DNA of 64,000 nucleotides from Guyanagaster necrorhizus (GCF_019112545.1 NW_025064882.1:1812928-1876927); one strand, 5' to 3'; shown: positions 1-14,529, numbered from the stretch's first letter. The notes: a model not told the origin generated them from the sequence alone. Made by a program: numbers and translations.

Positions 1-2155
1 CACGGGATCGCTATCTCACATTGAGATTATCTCGATGCTGGATTCTCTCGGTTCGACTCTTACACGCTTGACCGTCAATTCGTTTTGGACTCGTTTCAAC
101 AAGAACTCTCATACGGATGAGTTAACCATTGCCGAAGCCATCCAGTGTTTGGAAGCGGAATTAGGTCGACCTGATAGTGAAAAGAAGAGGTTGGACACAG
201 ATGACGCCCTTCTTGACAGCAGCGTTAGTGCAACGCCCATGATCATGATATCGGATAGGGAAGGTAATGAACTACCACTGGACCGTCTTGACTTTTCAGG
301 GCCCCCAGTGAGCATGTCAATGGTTCCGGAAACTAGCGATGCGGTCGGTGGTGCGGAAATGAATGCACAGCCAGTTGCTTCAGGGTCATACACGACTGAA
401 CCTGCGCAACAAAGTCTTATGCAGGCTACGCCTGCGGGTGAAAGCGCCGACCCTATCGTCGGAATGGCTATACAGGGCTCTTATTCATCTTCTGAACCTG
501 AAGACGAGTCTTCCGGCACCGGGTCTCCAGAACCGGAGACCGTTCCAGCTACGAAGAGATCCAAATTCAGGAGAGCGACGGAATCCAAAGCAAAGGCTGG
601 GTCTACATTGTCCGCCTCTAGCTCCTCAGGCTCCGAAACATCGCTCGAACGTGTCATCAATGTCAAGAATTGCCCATTGTGCCACCGTCCCAGGCTCAAT
701 TCGAAGGCGGAAGTTGACATCATTACCCACCTCGCCGTCTGCGCCAGCCAGGATTGGAACAAAGTTGATCGCATTGTCGTCGGCAACTTCGTAACTGCCA
801 GCCAGGCTCAGCGGAAATGGTACACTAAGATCATCGGCAAGATTTCGAGTGGTGACTACAAGCTCGGCGCTGTAAGTATCTAATCATCGTAACGATGCAT
901 CACTTAAATGGTTCCAGAACTCCGCCAATATCATTGTTCAAAACAGGATGACGGGTCAGTTAGAAGAGGAGAAGATGCAAGTATACGTAAGGCTAGGCAT
1001 TCGATTGTTATACAAGGTGGGTTTATCCTGGACCCTCTTCGTATGTAATGCTCATATGAATATTAGGGGGCCAAAGGTCGAATGGAAGGAAACGGAGGTA
1101 AGCCTTTTCTCTTACTTCGAGCTGACCTTGATGTCTCTGCAAACAGCACGTCGTCTATTAAAATCCTTATCGATCAAACAAGGAATCAAGTACGACGCGC
1201 CTGAATCTGCCCGCGACATTCCTACTTTCATTGAATTCCATGGACTCAAGGTGGATGAGATTCTGGATTCCCTGGATTCTTTCAGTAAGCTGGCCTCTGC
1301 AGTGATTGATCGCATGACTAATCGTTTCTCAAGAATCCTTCAACGAATTTTTCTACAGGTATCTTTCTGTATCTGCTCGGCAATAACATACAGTCACTTA
1401 CAATGGCTTTTTAAGGAAATTGAAACCTTCTGCAAGGCCTATCGAGAAACCTAATGACCCTTATCGGCTTGTCAGTGCAGCCGACTGTCGTTTCATGGCG
1501 TTTGAAACCGTCAGCGAAGCGACTCGTCTGTGGATCAAAGGTCGTGAATTCACTGTTTCTCGACTATTGGGCGACGCGTATAAGGACCAAGCCGATCGAT
1601 ACAATGGTGGTGCTTTGGCTATATTCCGACTAGCGCCTCAGGACTATCACCGATTCCACTCACCTGTTGAGGGTACGATTGGACCCATGAAGTACATTCC
1701 CGGCGAATACTATACAGTCAATGTAAGTGAATGAGGTCATCTTCCATGGTTTCAGGCGCTCACTGTATGTTTCTACCAGCCTCAAGCGATCAGAACGGCT
1801 CTGGACGTTTACGGAGAAAATGCGCGTAAGATCGTTCCCATCGATAGCCCTCATTTCGGGCGTGTGATGGCTGTTTGTGTTGGTGCTATGATGGTTGGCA
1901 CTATCAGGACAACTGTGAACGAAGGTGATTATGTTCAACGGGGCCAAGAATTTGGGTATTTTGCTTTCGGTAAGCTCTCCTGTTCAGGTTGAGATTGTAG
2001 GCGTCTTATTCTTCCTAGGTGGATCAACGATTGTTGTACTATTTGAAAAGGGTACAGTGGAATGGGATGAAGATCTGTTAATTAACGGTCGTGCCGCCCT
2101 TGAAACTCTTGTCCGTGTTGGGATGGGCATCGGCACAGGTGTCAAGAGGGGATAG
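1..2155 (+). CDS. PSD2: Phosphatidylserine decarboxylase, PSD2 type (5' end outside window)
   Basis: Makes phosphatidylethanolamine by decarboxylating phosphatidylserine in the endomembrane system (family knowledge). The reading frame is open from base 2, so the N-terminal part, where the family carries C2 domains, lies left of the window. The visible part opens with an EF-hand-like segment ([19 protein letters not shown]), then a Ser/Glu-rich linker and a Cys/His pair region (CPLCHRP...HLAVC). After several ~50-bp introns (e.g. 872-917, 1017-1066) comes the PSD domain: [28 protein letters not shown] with the conserved Asp and His residues, and the self-processing motif GGST, joined across an intron that ends at 2018. 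Cleavage between Gly and Ser would give the pyruvoyl beta chain. The stop is TAG at 2153-2155. No disruption is seen. Confidence 0.93.
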
Positions 2156-4379
2156 ATGCGAACTTCTGAATATAAGATATACTTTTTTGAAAAGTAGATA
2201 TATGTATAGTTATGCCGGATAATTAAAATTTGCGGATCGACCGGAGACTTGTGGGCTGCGACTGAGTATGAATCACTGGAGATCAAGGTTCAAAGAAGGA
2301 ACAGTCCAAGTGTCAATGAAGGAAACCTGGCCCAGTGACGTCGTATTATGGAAAAAACCGATCATGATCATCAAGAGATCGTCAACTTCACGAAAAATCA
2401 GCCTTCTGTTGTAAGAGACCTTTCCCAGAGTGTCGATTTCCATTGAGATAAGGAAGGAGCTTCATTAGTTTTACACGGAGCTCTTCGATTGCGAAGCCAT
2501 AAAATGTGGGTACCACGGTGAATATAATTTCGGATGGCCATCTCTCTCAATACTTTGATAGTTGTATGCTGCTTAGAGAAGGTCTGCATAAGTGGTTATC
2601 GGCGCTGTATTTTTTGGAACGGGCCCTGAGTTTGACCGAACCCTGCTAAGGGAAGTCCTAGAACACTAAACAATGAACTTTTGAACCCGCCGTTTCTTGC
2701 AAGTACAGAAAGCATTTACAGCCTAGCCAAATTCGCGAAGCGCCATGAGATATTGACAATGGGCAAATAAATCAAGGAATAATTTGCCTTTCATAGAATA
2801 GAAGGCTCCCCGAGCTTTTGCAGTGAATTCAATGCTCAACGGGGCTCTCCGCCTTGGTCGCTGATGTGTGCGGATCTTGGCAGTGCGCTGTACAAGGACA
2901 TACACATATGGCTGATCCTGGAAAATTAAATCAATCAATACAGAGAATAGATGACAGGGTAATTGAATAACTAACTGCCTTGTATCCCAGCCATTTGCCT
3001 GACTACGGTTTCTCCAAGCCTGAGGCTGATCAAACACGGACGAGATTGACCAGAATGGTATTCGCATTTTATCATTCTCCTTTATGGCTCACCATTAAGT
3101 TTGATGCTCATAGATACGCCGAGTTGTATTCAAAGCTAGAATCATCTCTCGGAGCTTGGCAAGGTACTGACCGTGTATACAAACAACTATTGAGGCAAGA
3201 GTATTATGTAGCACGAATCTTCTTTTTCTGATAATTATATGACATCCAAGAAAATACGTCGAGTCTCACAGCGGATTTTGGTACGGGATAGCACCGGCGG
3301 TTTCCCTTTGGTCTATTGCTTCCTTAGAGACTCGATAGTCAGAACGTACTGTATAACCGAAGGAGAAAGTCTGCATCCGAAAGTTCCTCATGGGACTATT
3401 GGGGTGGTAGTTTGGGGAACGGTGGCTGTCGTCGGTACAAATTCATCTCTTCCGGCGCATTTTTAGCCCATCCCATGTTCATATCTTACTTCTTGCCAGC
3501 GCCACTACTAACCTTACTAACCCCAATTCGGCATTATCATCAGCCTATTCCTCGAAGGGCGGAACAAGGTAGATGGCCGTTTGGCGCCGTCTGAGAAGGG
3601 GAAGGCGAGTTTTCCAGAAAACACTGTCCTCAGTGGCACCATTGTGCGGGGTTGAAAACATGTATCATTTCTTCAATTGAGTCGTCCCTACGTGAGAAGT
3701 ATGATGGTCAAGTATCTTGCCAACCGTATGGAACCAGCGTTTGCTTCTTCGGTCTGCGGAGACATTCGTCACCCCAAATCGTGGCCGAAGCTATCTCATG
3801 GGATGTAATAGATAAGTGGTCTGAAGTGTTTTCTTTCTGGTTTCGATGGCCTTTCCGCCTCGTGTTCCTAGAGAGCGCAGACCATGACTTCTTGACATAT
3901 GACCGCAAGCCACGAACCTCGCCACGCCGGTTTGAGTTCTGCGCTGTTCTGCATCTCATTGGGCCGCCACCTATTTGGTTTCTAGGGACCAAGAAGTGAA
4001 GCTCACCAATGAAGTAGGATCAAAGTTCGCTAACATGATTTCATGACTTTTTCATTGCTTACCATCGCTATATTCCCGTACAGGTTTATCACAAGATTGA
4101 TTTTCCTAAGACTTGCACACATATATGAGTGCTCTCCTTCTGTTCGTTCTGATGGATATCGTCGACATCATCCACGCGCACTTTGCTGTCGGCCCGTTGA
4201 TAGTAGTCCTGGAATAGCTGTGAAGTCTGAGAAGTACGTGGAATGGAGTTGACCATATTCCCGGCTTGTGTCGATTATAAGTCATCAAGCGGGTAAAAGA
4301 TCGATGTTACAAAACAGTCACACTCGCAAAATAGTGTATTGACGGATGTGAGAACCATGAGAAAGATGGAATGCAGAAT
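2156..4379. other. Intergenic region, no supported gene
   Basis: About 2.2 kb between the PSD2 stop and the RPT4 stop. Open frames of up to about 115 codons exist on both strands (for example 2723-3067 minus and 3652-3999 plus), but none shows a recognisable domain, a coherent intron chain or a family motif. It may hold 3' UTRs and unknown or decayed sequence. Confidence 0.5.
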
Positions 4380-5999
4380 CTACGCGGAATACTCCAATTT
4401 GGCTGGGAAATTTATAAATTAGTAAATATGTCCTAGAAGAAAATGAAGGTCTCACTTTCGTGCTTCTTCGCATCGCTTACTTTCCTTGCTGCTTTCGTCA
4501 AATCCTCTTGATTCACGAGTTCTCTAAGAAGGGTACGCATTATGATCAGTTCTTGGAAGAACGGGGAAAACTGAAAACCCACCTTTCATCTCTTATGGCA
4601 AACATCCCTGCCTCCGTAACAACATTGCGCAAATCGGCGCCATTGAATCCGTCCGTCAGCTGGTAATGTTGATATTAATAGTAGTTCTTAGTGTGACGCC
4701 CTGGACGTACCTTGACAATGGCCTCGTAATCGATCTCACCGCCCTTGTTCACGGGGGCAGCGTGGATTTTGAGAATCTCAAGTCTTGCCTGCTCGTTAGG
4801 TAGCGGTACCTCAATCTTCCTATCTAAACGACCTGGACGAAGCAGGGCAGGATCCAATGTATCCGGTCGGTTGGTAGCCATGATGAGCTTCGTCTTTCCC
4901 AAGGAATCGAAACCATCCATTTGATTTAACAACTGTTTAATTTATCAGTCACACTATTAGCATGCGAGGGATACGGAGACTCACTTCCATGAGGGTCCTC
5001 TGAATCTCCCTGTCTGCACTAGTACCTTCGGAGAACCGTCTTCCACCGATAGCGTCAATCTCATCCATGAAGATAACGCAAGGCTCGTGGTCTCGTGCAT
5101 ACCCAAACATCTCTCGTACAACACGGGCACTCTCACCGATGTATTTGTCTACTATAGCGGACGAGACGACTTTAAGGAAGTTCGTTTGCAGTGTTGCTGC
5201 GACGGCACGCGCCAGAAGAGTTTTACCAGTCCCAGGAGGACCATAGAGCAGGACACCCTTCGGAGGTTTGATTCCGACACGTTGGAAGAGTTCAGGGTTC
5301 AGAAGAGGAAGTTCGATAATCTGTGGTGTGTGAGCTCAGAAATAGAGAGCAACGAAGGAAGATTTCTGACCTCACGTAATTCACGAACCTGTTCCCCCAA
5401 GCCACCAATACCCGCAAACGAGGCTCCTCCAGGGTCTTCCAGGCTCATCTTGTATACAAGAGGATCAACTTCACGGGGTAGTATGCGCATGATGGTCAGG
5501 GTTGTCATGTCAAGAGATACACGAGTACCGTTTTTAAGTTTAGCGGCGGGCAGGGCAGGGCGGTATGAAACGACATAACGAGGACCTGATGAGGCCTTTA
5601 CTATGACTAGAAAATGGCAACGAAATATTCAACATAGATAATGAGCCATGCAGGTGCAGCTTACACCGATCATCATCCAGCTGCTTCATGACCTCGCCGA
5701 TTATTTGGCCTACGGATTGCACAGCTTTGATGTCGTCCTCAGTCTTCTCGTATTCCTTCTCCAAGTCCTTGAGCGAAAACCGTACTAATAGACATAAGCC
5801 ACCGTATACGCTGCGAAGATATCTGAACCTCACGAGTTTTCAGGTTCTCGCTACTCGATTCGTGGTGTCGCATTTTCTGCAGAAGAAATTTTCAGTAAAT
5901 TATTCAAGAATGAGAGAAGGTAACTACCTCACGATAGCTCTGCAATGCATCCTTCCGCCGCTGATCCATGCTGCCAGAAGACGTCGAGGATGCCTCCAT
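4380..5999 (-). CDS. RPT4: 26S proteasome regulatory ATPase subunit Rpt4
   Basis: One of six AAA+ ATPases of the 19S base ring that unfolds substrates and feeds them into the 20S core. The start at 5999 gives [20 protein letters not shown], followed by the coiled coil ([16 protein letters not shown]), an OB-fold region, Walker A GPPGTGKT, Walker [15 protein letters not shown], the sensor region [20 protein letters not shown] and the arginine finger segment [22 protein letters not shown]-type AAA spacing is intact. The C-terminus is rebuilt across two introns ([18 protein letters not shown], then [18 protein letters not shown], then TKLEYSA and stop). This tail and the EIDYEAIVK stretch match Rpt4 rather than the other Rpt subunits. 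The length agrees with the family (~390 aa). Confidence 0.95.
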
Positions 6000-7783
6000 T
6001 GTTGTCGATGTAACTTTACAAGAAGGTTGATGACGCGTCGACCGTGTTGCTACGGATCCACGGGACGAGACTCCGATGATGCCTTTCAAGTTTCCACACC
6101 TATCACAAACTTGTGCAAAGGCATGCAAGATCTCAGCGCGAATTAGCATATACTTCGGAGGAGCGTGACAGGTACAGGCAAATGTATAATGAGGTAAGAA
6201 AGCAGCTGTTAGAGACAGACACCAGAGGAACGTGCTCAGCGCGCTGAGTGAGTTGTAAGACCTGAGGAAATAACTGAGGCGATATCATGAGGATCACCAC
6301 TTAAACTGGTTTATCTTTTGGTATTATAATATTAAGGAAACCAAACCAGAGCCTCTGTAAGTGCAACCCAAGTCAGCCATTGGCCGAAAACCATCACTAA
6401 TACTTTCTCGTGTATATTCCCCCCACCTTGCACACTGCTCTTCCATTGATGCAAATCCGTCAATCCGGCGCAGTTCATATGTGGGCCTTAATTCGGGCCA
6501 TTACTTTTGAGAGACGTATCCGATGGTGACTTGTTACGGTAAGTATAGCTGTATCCGACACCTTTGAGATATTCGAGACCTCAATCCCAAAGAGGGCTTT
6601 CTCCTGCTACAGAAAGACCTGCTATACTTCAAGTAAGGTAAACAATAATTTTCTGTAAACGAAAGTGCCGTTACATTAACACAGGAAATATAGAACGACA
6701 AACCCACTTTCATCCCACCCAAGGCTTGCTCAGACAAGTATAATCCAGCATTACCTTCCCAGCCAGGAGCACACGGACCTTATTCTCAATAAGACATAAT
6801 GCAGTGAGGCAGGCTGTTTCACTACTTGTCATAAACTCGGAAGGGACCCAGGCACTTTGGGCTTACTATGGTGAGTATAAAGGTGCGTTGATGAAGCTAG
6901 TGTTCACAGATAGGCCGAGGTCGGTTTCTTGTTCTCGATGTTCTGTATAATCCATATTGTTAATGCTCATGTTTTCTAGGTGAAGCAAGAATGGGCTCGA
7001 CACCTCCGGAAATATGACGAGTAGCTTTCTATGAAAGCGAGGAGATGGCTGCAAAGTGCGGGCAATCGGTAGTCTCCATCGTTGAATGTGAGATGGATAG
7101 GCTGAAGACAATGCCGAAGAACGAGCAGAGTTTTAGAAACTAGAGATATTACCGACGCTCCTGTACGTGGAGATGAAGGTCTAGAAATTATTCGATAAGA
7201 TTGTGTAGGATTAGCCCACTCACCGGTAAGCTGGTTCGGAATGTGTTTGAGAGGCCCTTTTCCAGAACTCACGAATTCTGAATCTGAAGACGATTTTCTT
7301 GATTTCCATTAAGACATGGTCAAAGACTGGTCGAAGTGAGAAGTGAAGTGAAAAAGCGCCGGAGAAGGCATTATTGTAACGTAACGCATTTCCAATGTAT
7401 TGTGCTTAGCTCTGCCAGTGTGTGTATGCATTTGTCCTACGCGCTGAGCTCGTCAGAGGTCGAGACTGACGAGCGCAGATGGTGACTGTAGAGGATGAGG
7501 ACAGAACAGTATGTCCGGGTTCAGATCAAAGAACTGATGATGATAGGGTGAATGGCTTAGAAGCTCAGCGCCATGACACGGTATTTCTTCACGCGTTGAA
7601 CACGCGTTAAAGAAGGGCGATACATCTTGAGAAGTATTTTGACCGGGGTTACGCCGTGTAAGGCCACACCAAGACTCCTTGTAGGGGGAACTGGGCATTA
7701 AGAAAGAACTCTATTTATAATTTTGTCAAGCACTTATCCCTATCCTTTTGGTTTCCCGCAGCACTGATTACGGTACGCGTTAT
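6000..7783. other. Intergenic region, no supported gene
   Basis: About 1.8 kb upstream of RPT4. Minus-strand open frames at 6866-7111 and 6976-7272 are flanked by some GTGAGT sites (near 7275 and 7220), but no exon chain with a recognisable protein could be built. The RPT4 promoter must lie in the left part. Confidence 0.45.
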
Positions 7784-8614
7784 CTACGCGCCAAGCTGTT
7801 CGAGGAGAGTCCTAAGCTTTTGGCTCAGGCCAGGCGTTAATTGGATGACACCGTGGGAGGTGCAGAAACGATAGGCCGGCATGGGCTGGTATGTGTTGGC
7901 CAGTATCTACAGTAAATATTAGTCGGACGGGTTGATATAAAGTCTTGAGAGTAACAAACATTCCCGTTCTCGACGAGAACCGAAGCGACAATGTCATCCG
8001 GGTCGCCAATGCGTCCTAATGGTGGGATATTCCGTTCGTCTTCGTGGGTATCAATATAATTTGTCAGAAAACGAGAAAAGCAGGACATTCAGTACTTGGA
8101 TCACACACCATGTATATGCATCCATCCGTTCTGTAGTTGAGTCGCGCCATTCTGCTGCACCTCGTCTACACCCTCACGAAGACCTTCCTGTATAGCCTGG
8201 TGCAGCACGTCCCGGAACTTGTCTGCATAATAATTCAACCTCCAGAAAAAAGGACAAAAAAAATGATGCACGATTTTCAGTGAAATCATTAAGCCCGGAC
8301 TCTCCTCCAGCTCCTTGTGCGGGTAACCAGCCAATAATTGTTGATGAGTCAGGTGTCGGCGGTGCATAAGGCAAAAATGACAACGCGAATATTGGTGGCG
8401 AACCGGAATTTGGATATATCAGGTGGTAAAAGAGGTCAGGGCGGGTGGGGTCGGAAAATGACCGGGCAGGTGAATTAGAGTTGCATTGTTGTTGATGGAA
8501 GTTTCGACGTTGCATTTTACATTGTAAAGGACGAGAATAATGATGAACAAGTGAAGGGGTCGAGTGAAGTGCAGCAGACCTCAGAAGTAGTCGAGTCGTC
8601 CTGACGGTCCACAT
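7784..8614 (-). CDS. Conserved fungal protein, probably mitochondrial, unknown function
   Basis: Rebuilt from four exons. The N-terminus is basic and rich in Leu, Ser and Arg (MWTVRTTRLLLRSAAL), like a mitochondrial targeting peptide. It is followed by SDPTRPDLFYH, FALSFLPYAPPTPDSST, IIGWLPAQGAGGESGLNDF, then, after an intron, KFRDVLHQAIQEGLREGVD and GWMHIH, joined to DERNIPPLGRIGDPDDIVAS, then NTYQPMPAYRFCTSHGV and IQLTPGLSQKLRTLLEQL. The order and motifs resemble a family of ~200-aa proteins that I recall from basidiomycete genomes without an assigned role. The start could also be ATG 8656 (adds 14 residues). The OYE-type gene on the same strand stops at 8707, only 50-92 bp upstream, so the two may share a transcript or have overlapping UTRs. 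Confidence 0.75.
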
Positions 8615-8706
8615 CAAAAAGGGTCGTGTGGCAAATACGTCACAGATCAATGTCAAATTTTTTGCAGTGCTAATTCGCTACTAGCTGTCTAAAAGTATAC
8701 AGAAAA

Positions 8707-10075
<1,369 letters not shown>

Positions 10076-10108
10076 GGCGGTAGTTGGAATAGAGACTACA
10101 TGTTGGCT

Positions 10109-10118
10109 CCTTATAAAG
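10109..10118 (-). promoter_or_regulatory. TATA-like element of the OYE-type gene
   Basis: The minus strand reads CTTTATAAGG about 35 bp before the ATG at 10075. Position and sequence fit a TATA box, but such a short distance would leave a very short 5' UTR. Confidence 0.35.
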
Positions 10119-10354
10119 TTTCCCCAGGTTACAAGGGTCGAGGTAAGCTGTCATCGCCTAAACCAAAGATCCTTATGATTAGCGGCATGCCGTCGTCATT
10201 GCAAGTGGTAGTCCGAGGTGACATGCCGGGGCTCATAGCGGTAAGCAAGAGAGACGCGTCTCGTAGGAAATTCGACAGCTCACCTCTTTCACCTCTGTAG
10301 AGCAACTGTAGGGCATCCATTCTTGCTGCCAGTTGACGACAACCGAATTTGAAG

Positions 10355-10614
10355 ATGTTAGGTGCCACTGCCTTATATAAATCCGTGGTGCGGAGATGCA
10401 CTTTTCTCCGTTAGACGTCTATCTAGGACTCTGCAATCAAAGTCGACAGGCCTAGGGCGGACGACCTCAAGCTGGACTTCAACCGGTCTTTTCATCCACC
10501 TAATGGTACGTATCCAAGTTCTATTTTTTCAGCGTTACTCCCAGTGATGAAGTACCGCCGGGGCCATATGACTCTTTGAAGGACTTCCATCCAGATCCTT
10601 GGAAAGTTGTTTGA
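10355..10614 (+). CDS. Possible small gene (~60 aa), unknown function
   Basis: The ATG at 10355 gives MLGATALYKSV. After a possible 39-bp intron (GTGCGG...TCTAG) the same frame continues DSAIKVDRPRADDLKLDFNR, then, after a second junction, VTPSDEVPPGPYDSLKDF and HPDPWKVV with TGA at 10612-10614. The polar, Pro-rich sequence looks like real protein, not random frame. The second junction is uncertain. A 47-bp intron with donor GTCTTT keeps the frame but removes SFHPPNG, which also looks coding. The obvious GTACGT...TTTTTTCAG intron would be only 27 bp and breaks the frame. It could therefore be a small real gene or a slightly decayed one. It is divergent from the OYE gene. I do not recognise the family. 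Confidence 0.4.
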
Positions 10615-10996
10615 TTTACGTCCGGCTTATCTAGCTCGTAGTTTCACCTGCGCTAGATCCATTCTGATTGTTTTTTGGTGTCTCTTTACTCCTATCATCG
10701 CTAACTGTTTTCTTTGCAGCAACAGAGTAGTAGACCAAACGCTCATTCTCAACACTCGACTCACCACGACCACATAATGAACTGCCACCCTATTAGTAGA
10801 TCGGGTATTAAGGTATGCTCAGTATTCTTGAAGAGCGCAATGTTACACGATACATGAACATGGTTCGGTACTCAAAACTAGGATGTTCTTTTCTCCACAA
10901 CAATGTATCAAATAGCAAACTCAAGACGGATGCATACACATCATGTTACTTCGTCCCTCAACCAAGTCGCATTTAAATGCCTTAGCTAACCCATTC
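10615..10996. other. Intergenic region
   Basis: 382 bp between the possible small gene and the CSE1 stop. It contains a pyrimidine-rich tract ending TTTGCAG near 10720, but no supported coding sequence. It probably holds the two converging 3' ends. Confidence 0.5.
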
Positions 10997-13900
10997 CTAT
11001 AAACCCATACTCTGCAAAAAAGGACCCACGACCTCCCGGTCTGCAGAAGAAACAAGCACCCCCATTTTCTGCCTATCCATAGCCATCAGACGCTCAGCAA
11101 GGTATTGTTTGGGATTTCGGACGTATGCAACAGGGTCATCAGGCGCTGATTCTGACGCAGCGAGACGCGAAAATGCGGCCTGGTAGCCTGCCGTCGCCTC
11201 TTCATAATCAATCTCTGTCAAACCCACGGCAGTGTCATCCTTCAGACCCTCAAGATATTGCGGCTCATTGAATTGCCTAACGAGGACAGTGAACAGCGAG
11301 GACCATGTCCGAACGCTCGGTTCAATCAACATGTACTGTGTGCCGGTGAGCAATCGAGTAAGTCCAACAACAGCAACTTTGCGGTCCTTGATAGGAATTC
11401 TAGAGGCCTCAGGAAGGATGAAGTTAATGAGGATCTGCGACCACAAGTTGGGCTGTATGCTCTCAATGGTGCCGATGATGAAGTCGACTGATAAGCCACC
11501 CGGAACTTCGATCGCGATGGAGAACAGTAGGAATTGGGTGAAGAGATAGATAAACTTGTCCGTTTTGGTCGCCTGCATTCGCTTGAGTATTGTCATAATA
11601 ACATCCCTGAAGTACTGCTGAAGGCTGGCACTAGAATACCATCAGTCATCAGGCAAGAGGTGCAAATGAGAAGCCACGTACCCATCAACGTATCGCACGA
11701 CTGCTTGAAGAAGTTCGAACCCCCAACCGTCATTTTGTTTCGAGGGTATCAGACGTTGTTGAATAACACCGAGCACTGTCGCAATCTGCCTGTTCGCAAC
11801 CATCTGTGCGCTATCACGTGAGAGGTATGCACTCAGCAGCTTAACAAGTCCTGGAATGCTGCCTTTCTGTTGCCAAATGGCGGGCATGAGCAGAAAGGGG
11901 AGCAAGCTTCGATATTCCGTAGGCACATCCTTTGAATGCATCTCAAGCATCTGGGCGAGAAGCTGGAAGACATAAGGAATATACTCTGTATAAAAGCGGT
12001 TAAGATCGCAAAGTCAAACAGGTATGTTTTTACGCACGGTCAATGTCCTGTTGCAGGATAACTGTAAAGGGACCAAACAGCACTTGTTCGAAAGTTGTCA
12101 AGTTGGCTGGATTTACCCGTGCTATGAACCTAACGAGGTGTTAGGTGGCGCCAACCAAGCCAAGAACAGGAAAAAAAACAGACCTGATGAGGCCGGATAT
12201 GCTTTCAAAGATGTATTGGTCGAATTTAGGGTTACTGGGGTTCTTGGAGATGACACCCAAAATTGCTACGAGACGAGCAAGTGTCTGTTCATATCCAGGT
12301 GCCAGACCCTCACGAGCTGTGAAGATTACACGCATAACACCTTAGACAACGGCGTGTGAGTAAACTACAAGAGACGATCAAACGAAATGACTCACATTTC
12401 ATTAAATGGTCGTTCTCTGCCATCTTCTCAGGTGTTTTGGCGGATTCAATTTTTGTCAGTAAAGCATTGAGGAGATCAGCAGCAAAGTCGTGGATGTCAG
12501 TCTGAGTAAACCTTTGCAAGATGGACATTATCAATATTGGTATGACACAACAGGACCCGGACGCACAGCAGCTGACCGCCCTGCTTGATGAAAAGAATTC
12601 GGTCGATAGTGATCGCGGCATAAGTACAGCAAACATAGTTGGCTGACCCAAGATGGCGAATAAGAAGTGGCAATACAGACATCAGTTGAGGCTTCGTGAG
12701 CTGCAACAAAAGCCGTCAAGAAGATTTACGCATCAGAGTAGTACGGCACCTACTTGATTTCGGAAAGTGTAGAGAAATCGGATAGCATCAACTTGAAGAA
12801 TAGGGTGAACAGAGCCCGCAGATGCTTCCAAGTCTTGGAAAACGTGTTCAGAAAAGAATTTGATCACGTCGACAAGTGTGTTCGTCGATGTTACACCTTG
12901 TTGGGTAGTCGACCCCTTTGTGGCAACAGCTGTTAGCAGATAAATGGCGCTGTCTTTGGCTCTCCAGTTTTCGGTCTTATTTGCTTCATATCGTTTCAGA
13001 CCTGTCTCTATCCATTTTCCGACGATTTCAGTGGTGGCGGTCTCATACCCGCTGGATACCAGGGCTTGAAGCACATCGGCCGCCGAGTGACGTCTCGTAG
13101 CTAGATCGGTTCCAGCGGAGGAAAGCGAGAGGTCAAGACGTATGTACTCCAGAGGGTCATCCTCAAATTGTTCAACATCATGCTCTCGAAGAGAAGTGTT
13201 GGGAACGACTACCCCTTCCACTAGGGAGGAAACAATGTTTGGCGAGGAGAAAAGAGGCTGGTAGTGACCCGATCGGATAGCAGTCGAGATAAATCGAAGT
13301 GCTTGAGAAACCAGCTAATGCCGATGAGTCTCAGTCAACATTAATATGAAGAGAGGCCCTACATGGTCATCGCTTATGTTTGGTAGCTGATTCGATCCCA
13401 CTAAACTCCATACGCCTTGCACCAGTGTCTGCACGGCTCCAGACTGTTGAAGTTGTTCAGGATAGAGTTTGAGGAAGAGCTGAAAAATCGATGAGCTAAC
13501 GGCAATGTGTGGTTAACAAAAGACCTGCCTCTGCGATTTCGAGAATTCTGGTCTTGATCTGTGCGGGAAGCGATGGAGTAGGGTCGTCTGCCTGAACGCA
13601 TACAAACAGTGAGATGTGTGAATCGGTCCAAAAAAATTAACTTACTTCTCCTCTGAGCTCTTGGGGATTCCAGGGCATGAAAGTGTGGAACCAGCCTTGT
13701 GTTGTTCCAAAGAATTCGGCATGGGCATCCTCTATGGCAGGCGGGAGATCTTGACAAGTGAAGTCGTGGAAGATCTCAACGAGCAACACCATGCACTGTG
13801 CCAATGTCGTGTAGTTAGAAGTGGGTGTCGTCAGAGCGGGATTCGGACTAGGATCAGAAAGGAGAAGGGTTGCAGTCTGTCGGAATAGCTGGAGGAATGG

Positions 13901-14529
13901 ATCCATGAATTTTGAGAAGACGAAGTTGATCTCGGTGAAAAGCTGGTCGGAGCGGACGTGTGCGCGCCACTGGTTAAAGATCGAGTGCGCTGTTTGTAAA
14001 ACGCCATAATTAATGTTATAATCCGTTGCAGACAGTGATGACACCAGTTGCTTATGGAGACAATCAGTGCGCGATAGGACAAACCTACAAAGAAACATAC
14101 ATCAATGAGATTTGGCCATTTTTCGGGAAAATCCAGCTCTGCTATGAGAGAGACAGATTCGGCAACTTGGGCACGTATTGCCTTGTCCGATGGGTTAGAT
14201 AGTGCAAGCATAGCTGGCACCAGCTCGGACCTCAAGACGACCTTGTCCTGCTCGGTGAGTGGCTGAACATCCTGCAAAGAAGAGGGGTCAAAACACGAAT
14301 CAGAGGAGAAATGCGGCATTCTCACTTCCTCCCATTTCAATTTCGCGATGTTCTTGAGATATACACTCCCCGATAACCTGACGGCGCGTTCTTGGGACTG
14401 GTCGAGTACTAGGCTCAAAAGATGGGAAAGAAATCCCTGCTGGGCACTGAACGCGTCAAGACTCTGTTCAGCTTGCTTTCTAGTGGCGGGATTGAGTGAG
14501 GCAAGGAGGAGCTGGGGAAGGTCGGACAT
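10997..14529 (-). CDS. CSE1: Importin-alpha re-exporter Cse1 / exportin-2 (CAS)
   Basis: A HEAT-repeat karyopherin that returns importin-alpha from the nucleus with Ran-GTP. It starts MSDLPQLLLASLNPATRKQA at 14529. The importin-beta N-terminal domain follows (AEQSLDAFSAQQGFLSHLLS, AVRLSGSVYLKNIAKLKWEE), with DIQPL-type linker and KVVLRSELVPAMLALSNPSD, AQVAESVSLIAELDFPEKWP, which is typical of Cse1. The middle part (SIFNQWRAHVRSDQLFTEIN, FSKFMDPFLQLF) and C-terminal part (YLPFLLMPAIWQQ-type LLPFLLMPAIWQQKGSIPGL; GTIESIQPNLWSQILINFIL) follow in order over about ten short introns. It ends FLQSMGL, stop at 10997. The length of about 960 aa fits the family. The intergenic space to PHO88 is 175 bp, so the promoter is probably shared. 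Confidence 0.95.

Noticed and set aside
109..786. Minus-strand open frames opposite the PSD2 exon
   Set aside because: They are antisense shadows of a long, well-supported coding exon and show no motif.
10501..10540. 27-bp GTACGT...TTTTTTCAG as a spliceosomal intron
   Set aside because: Too short for normal splicing and it does not keep the reading frame; noted only as an oddity of the possible small gene.
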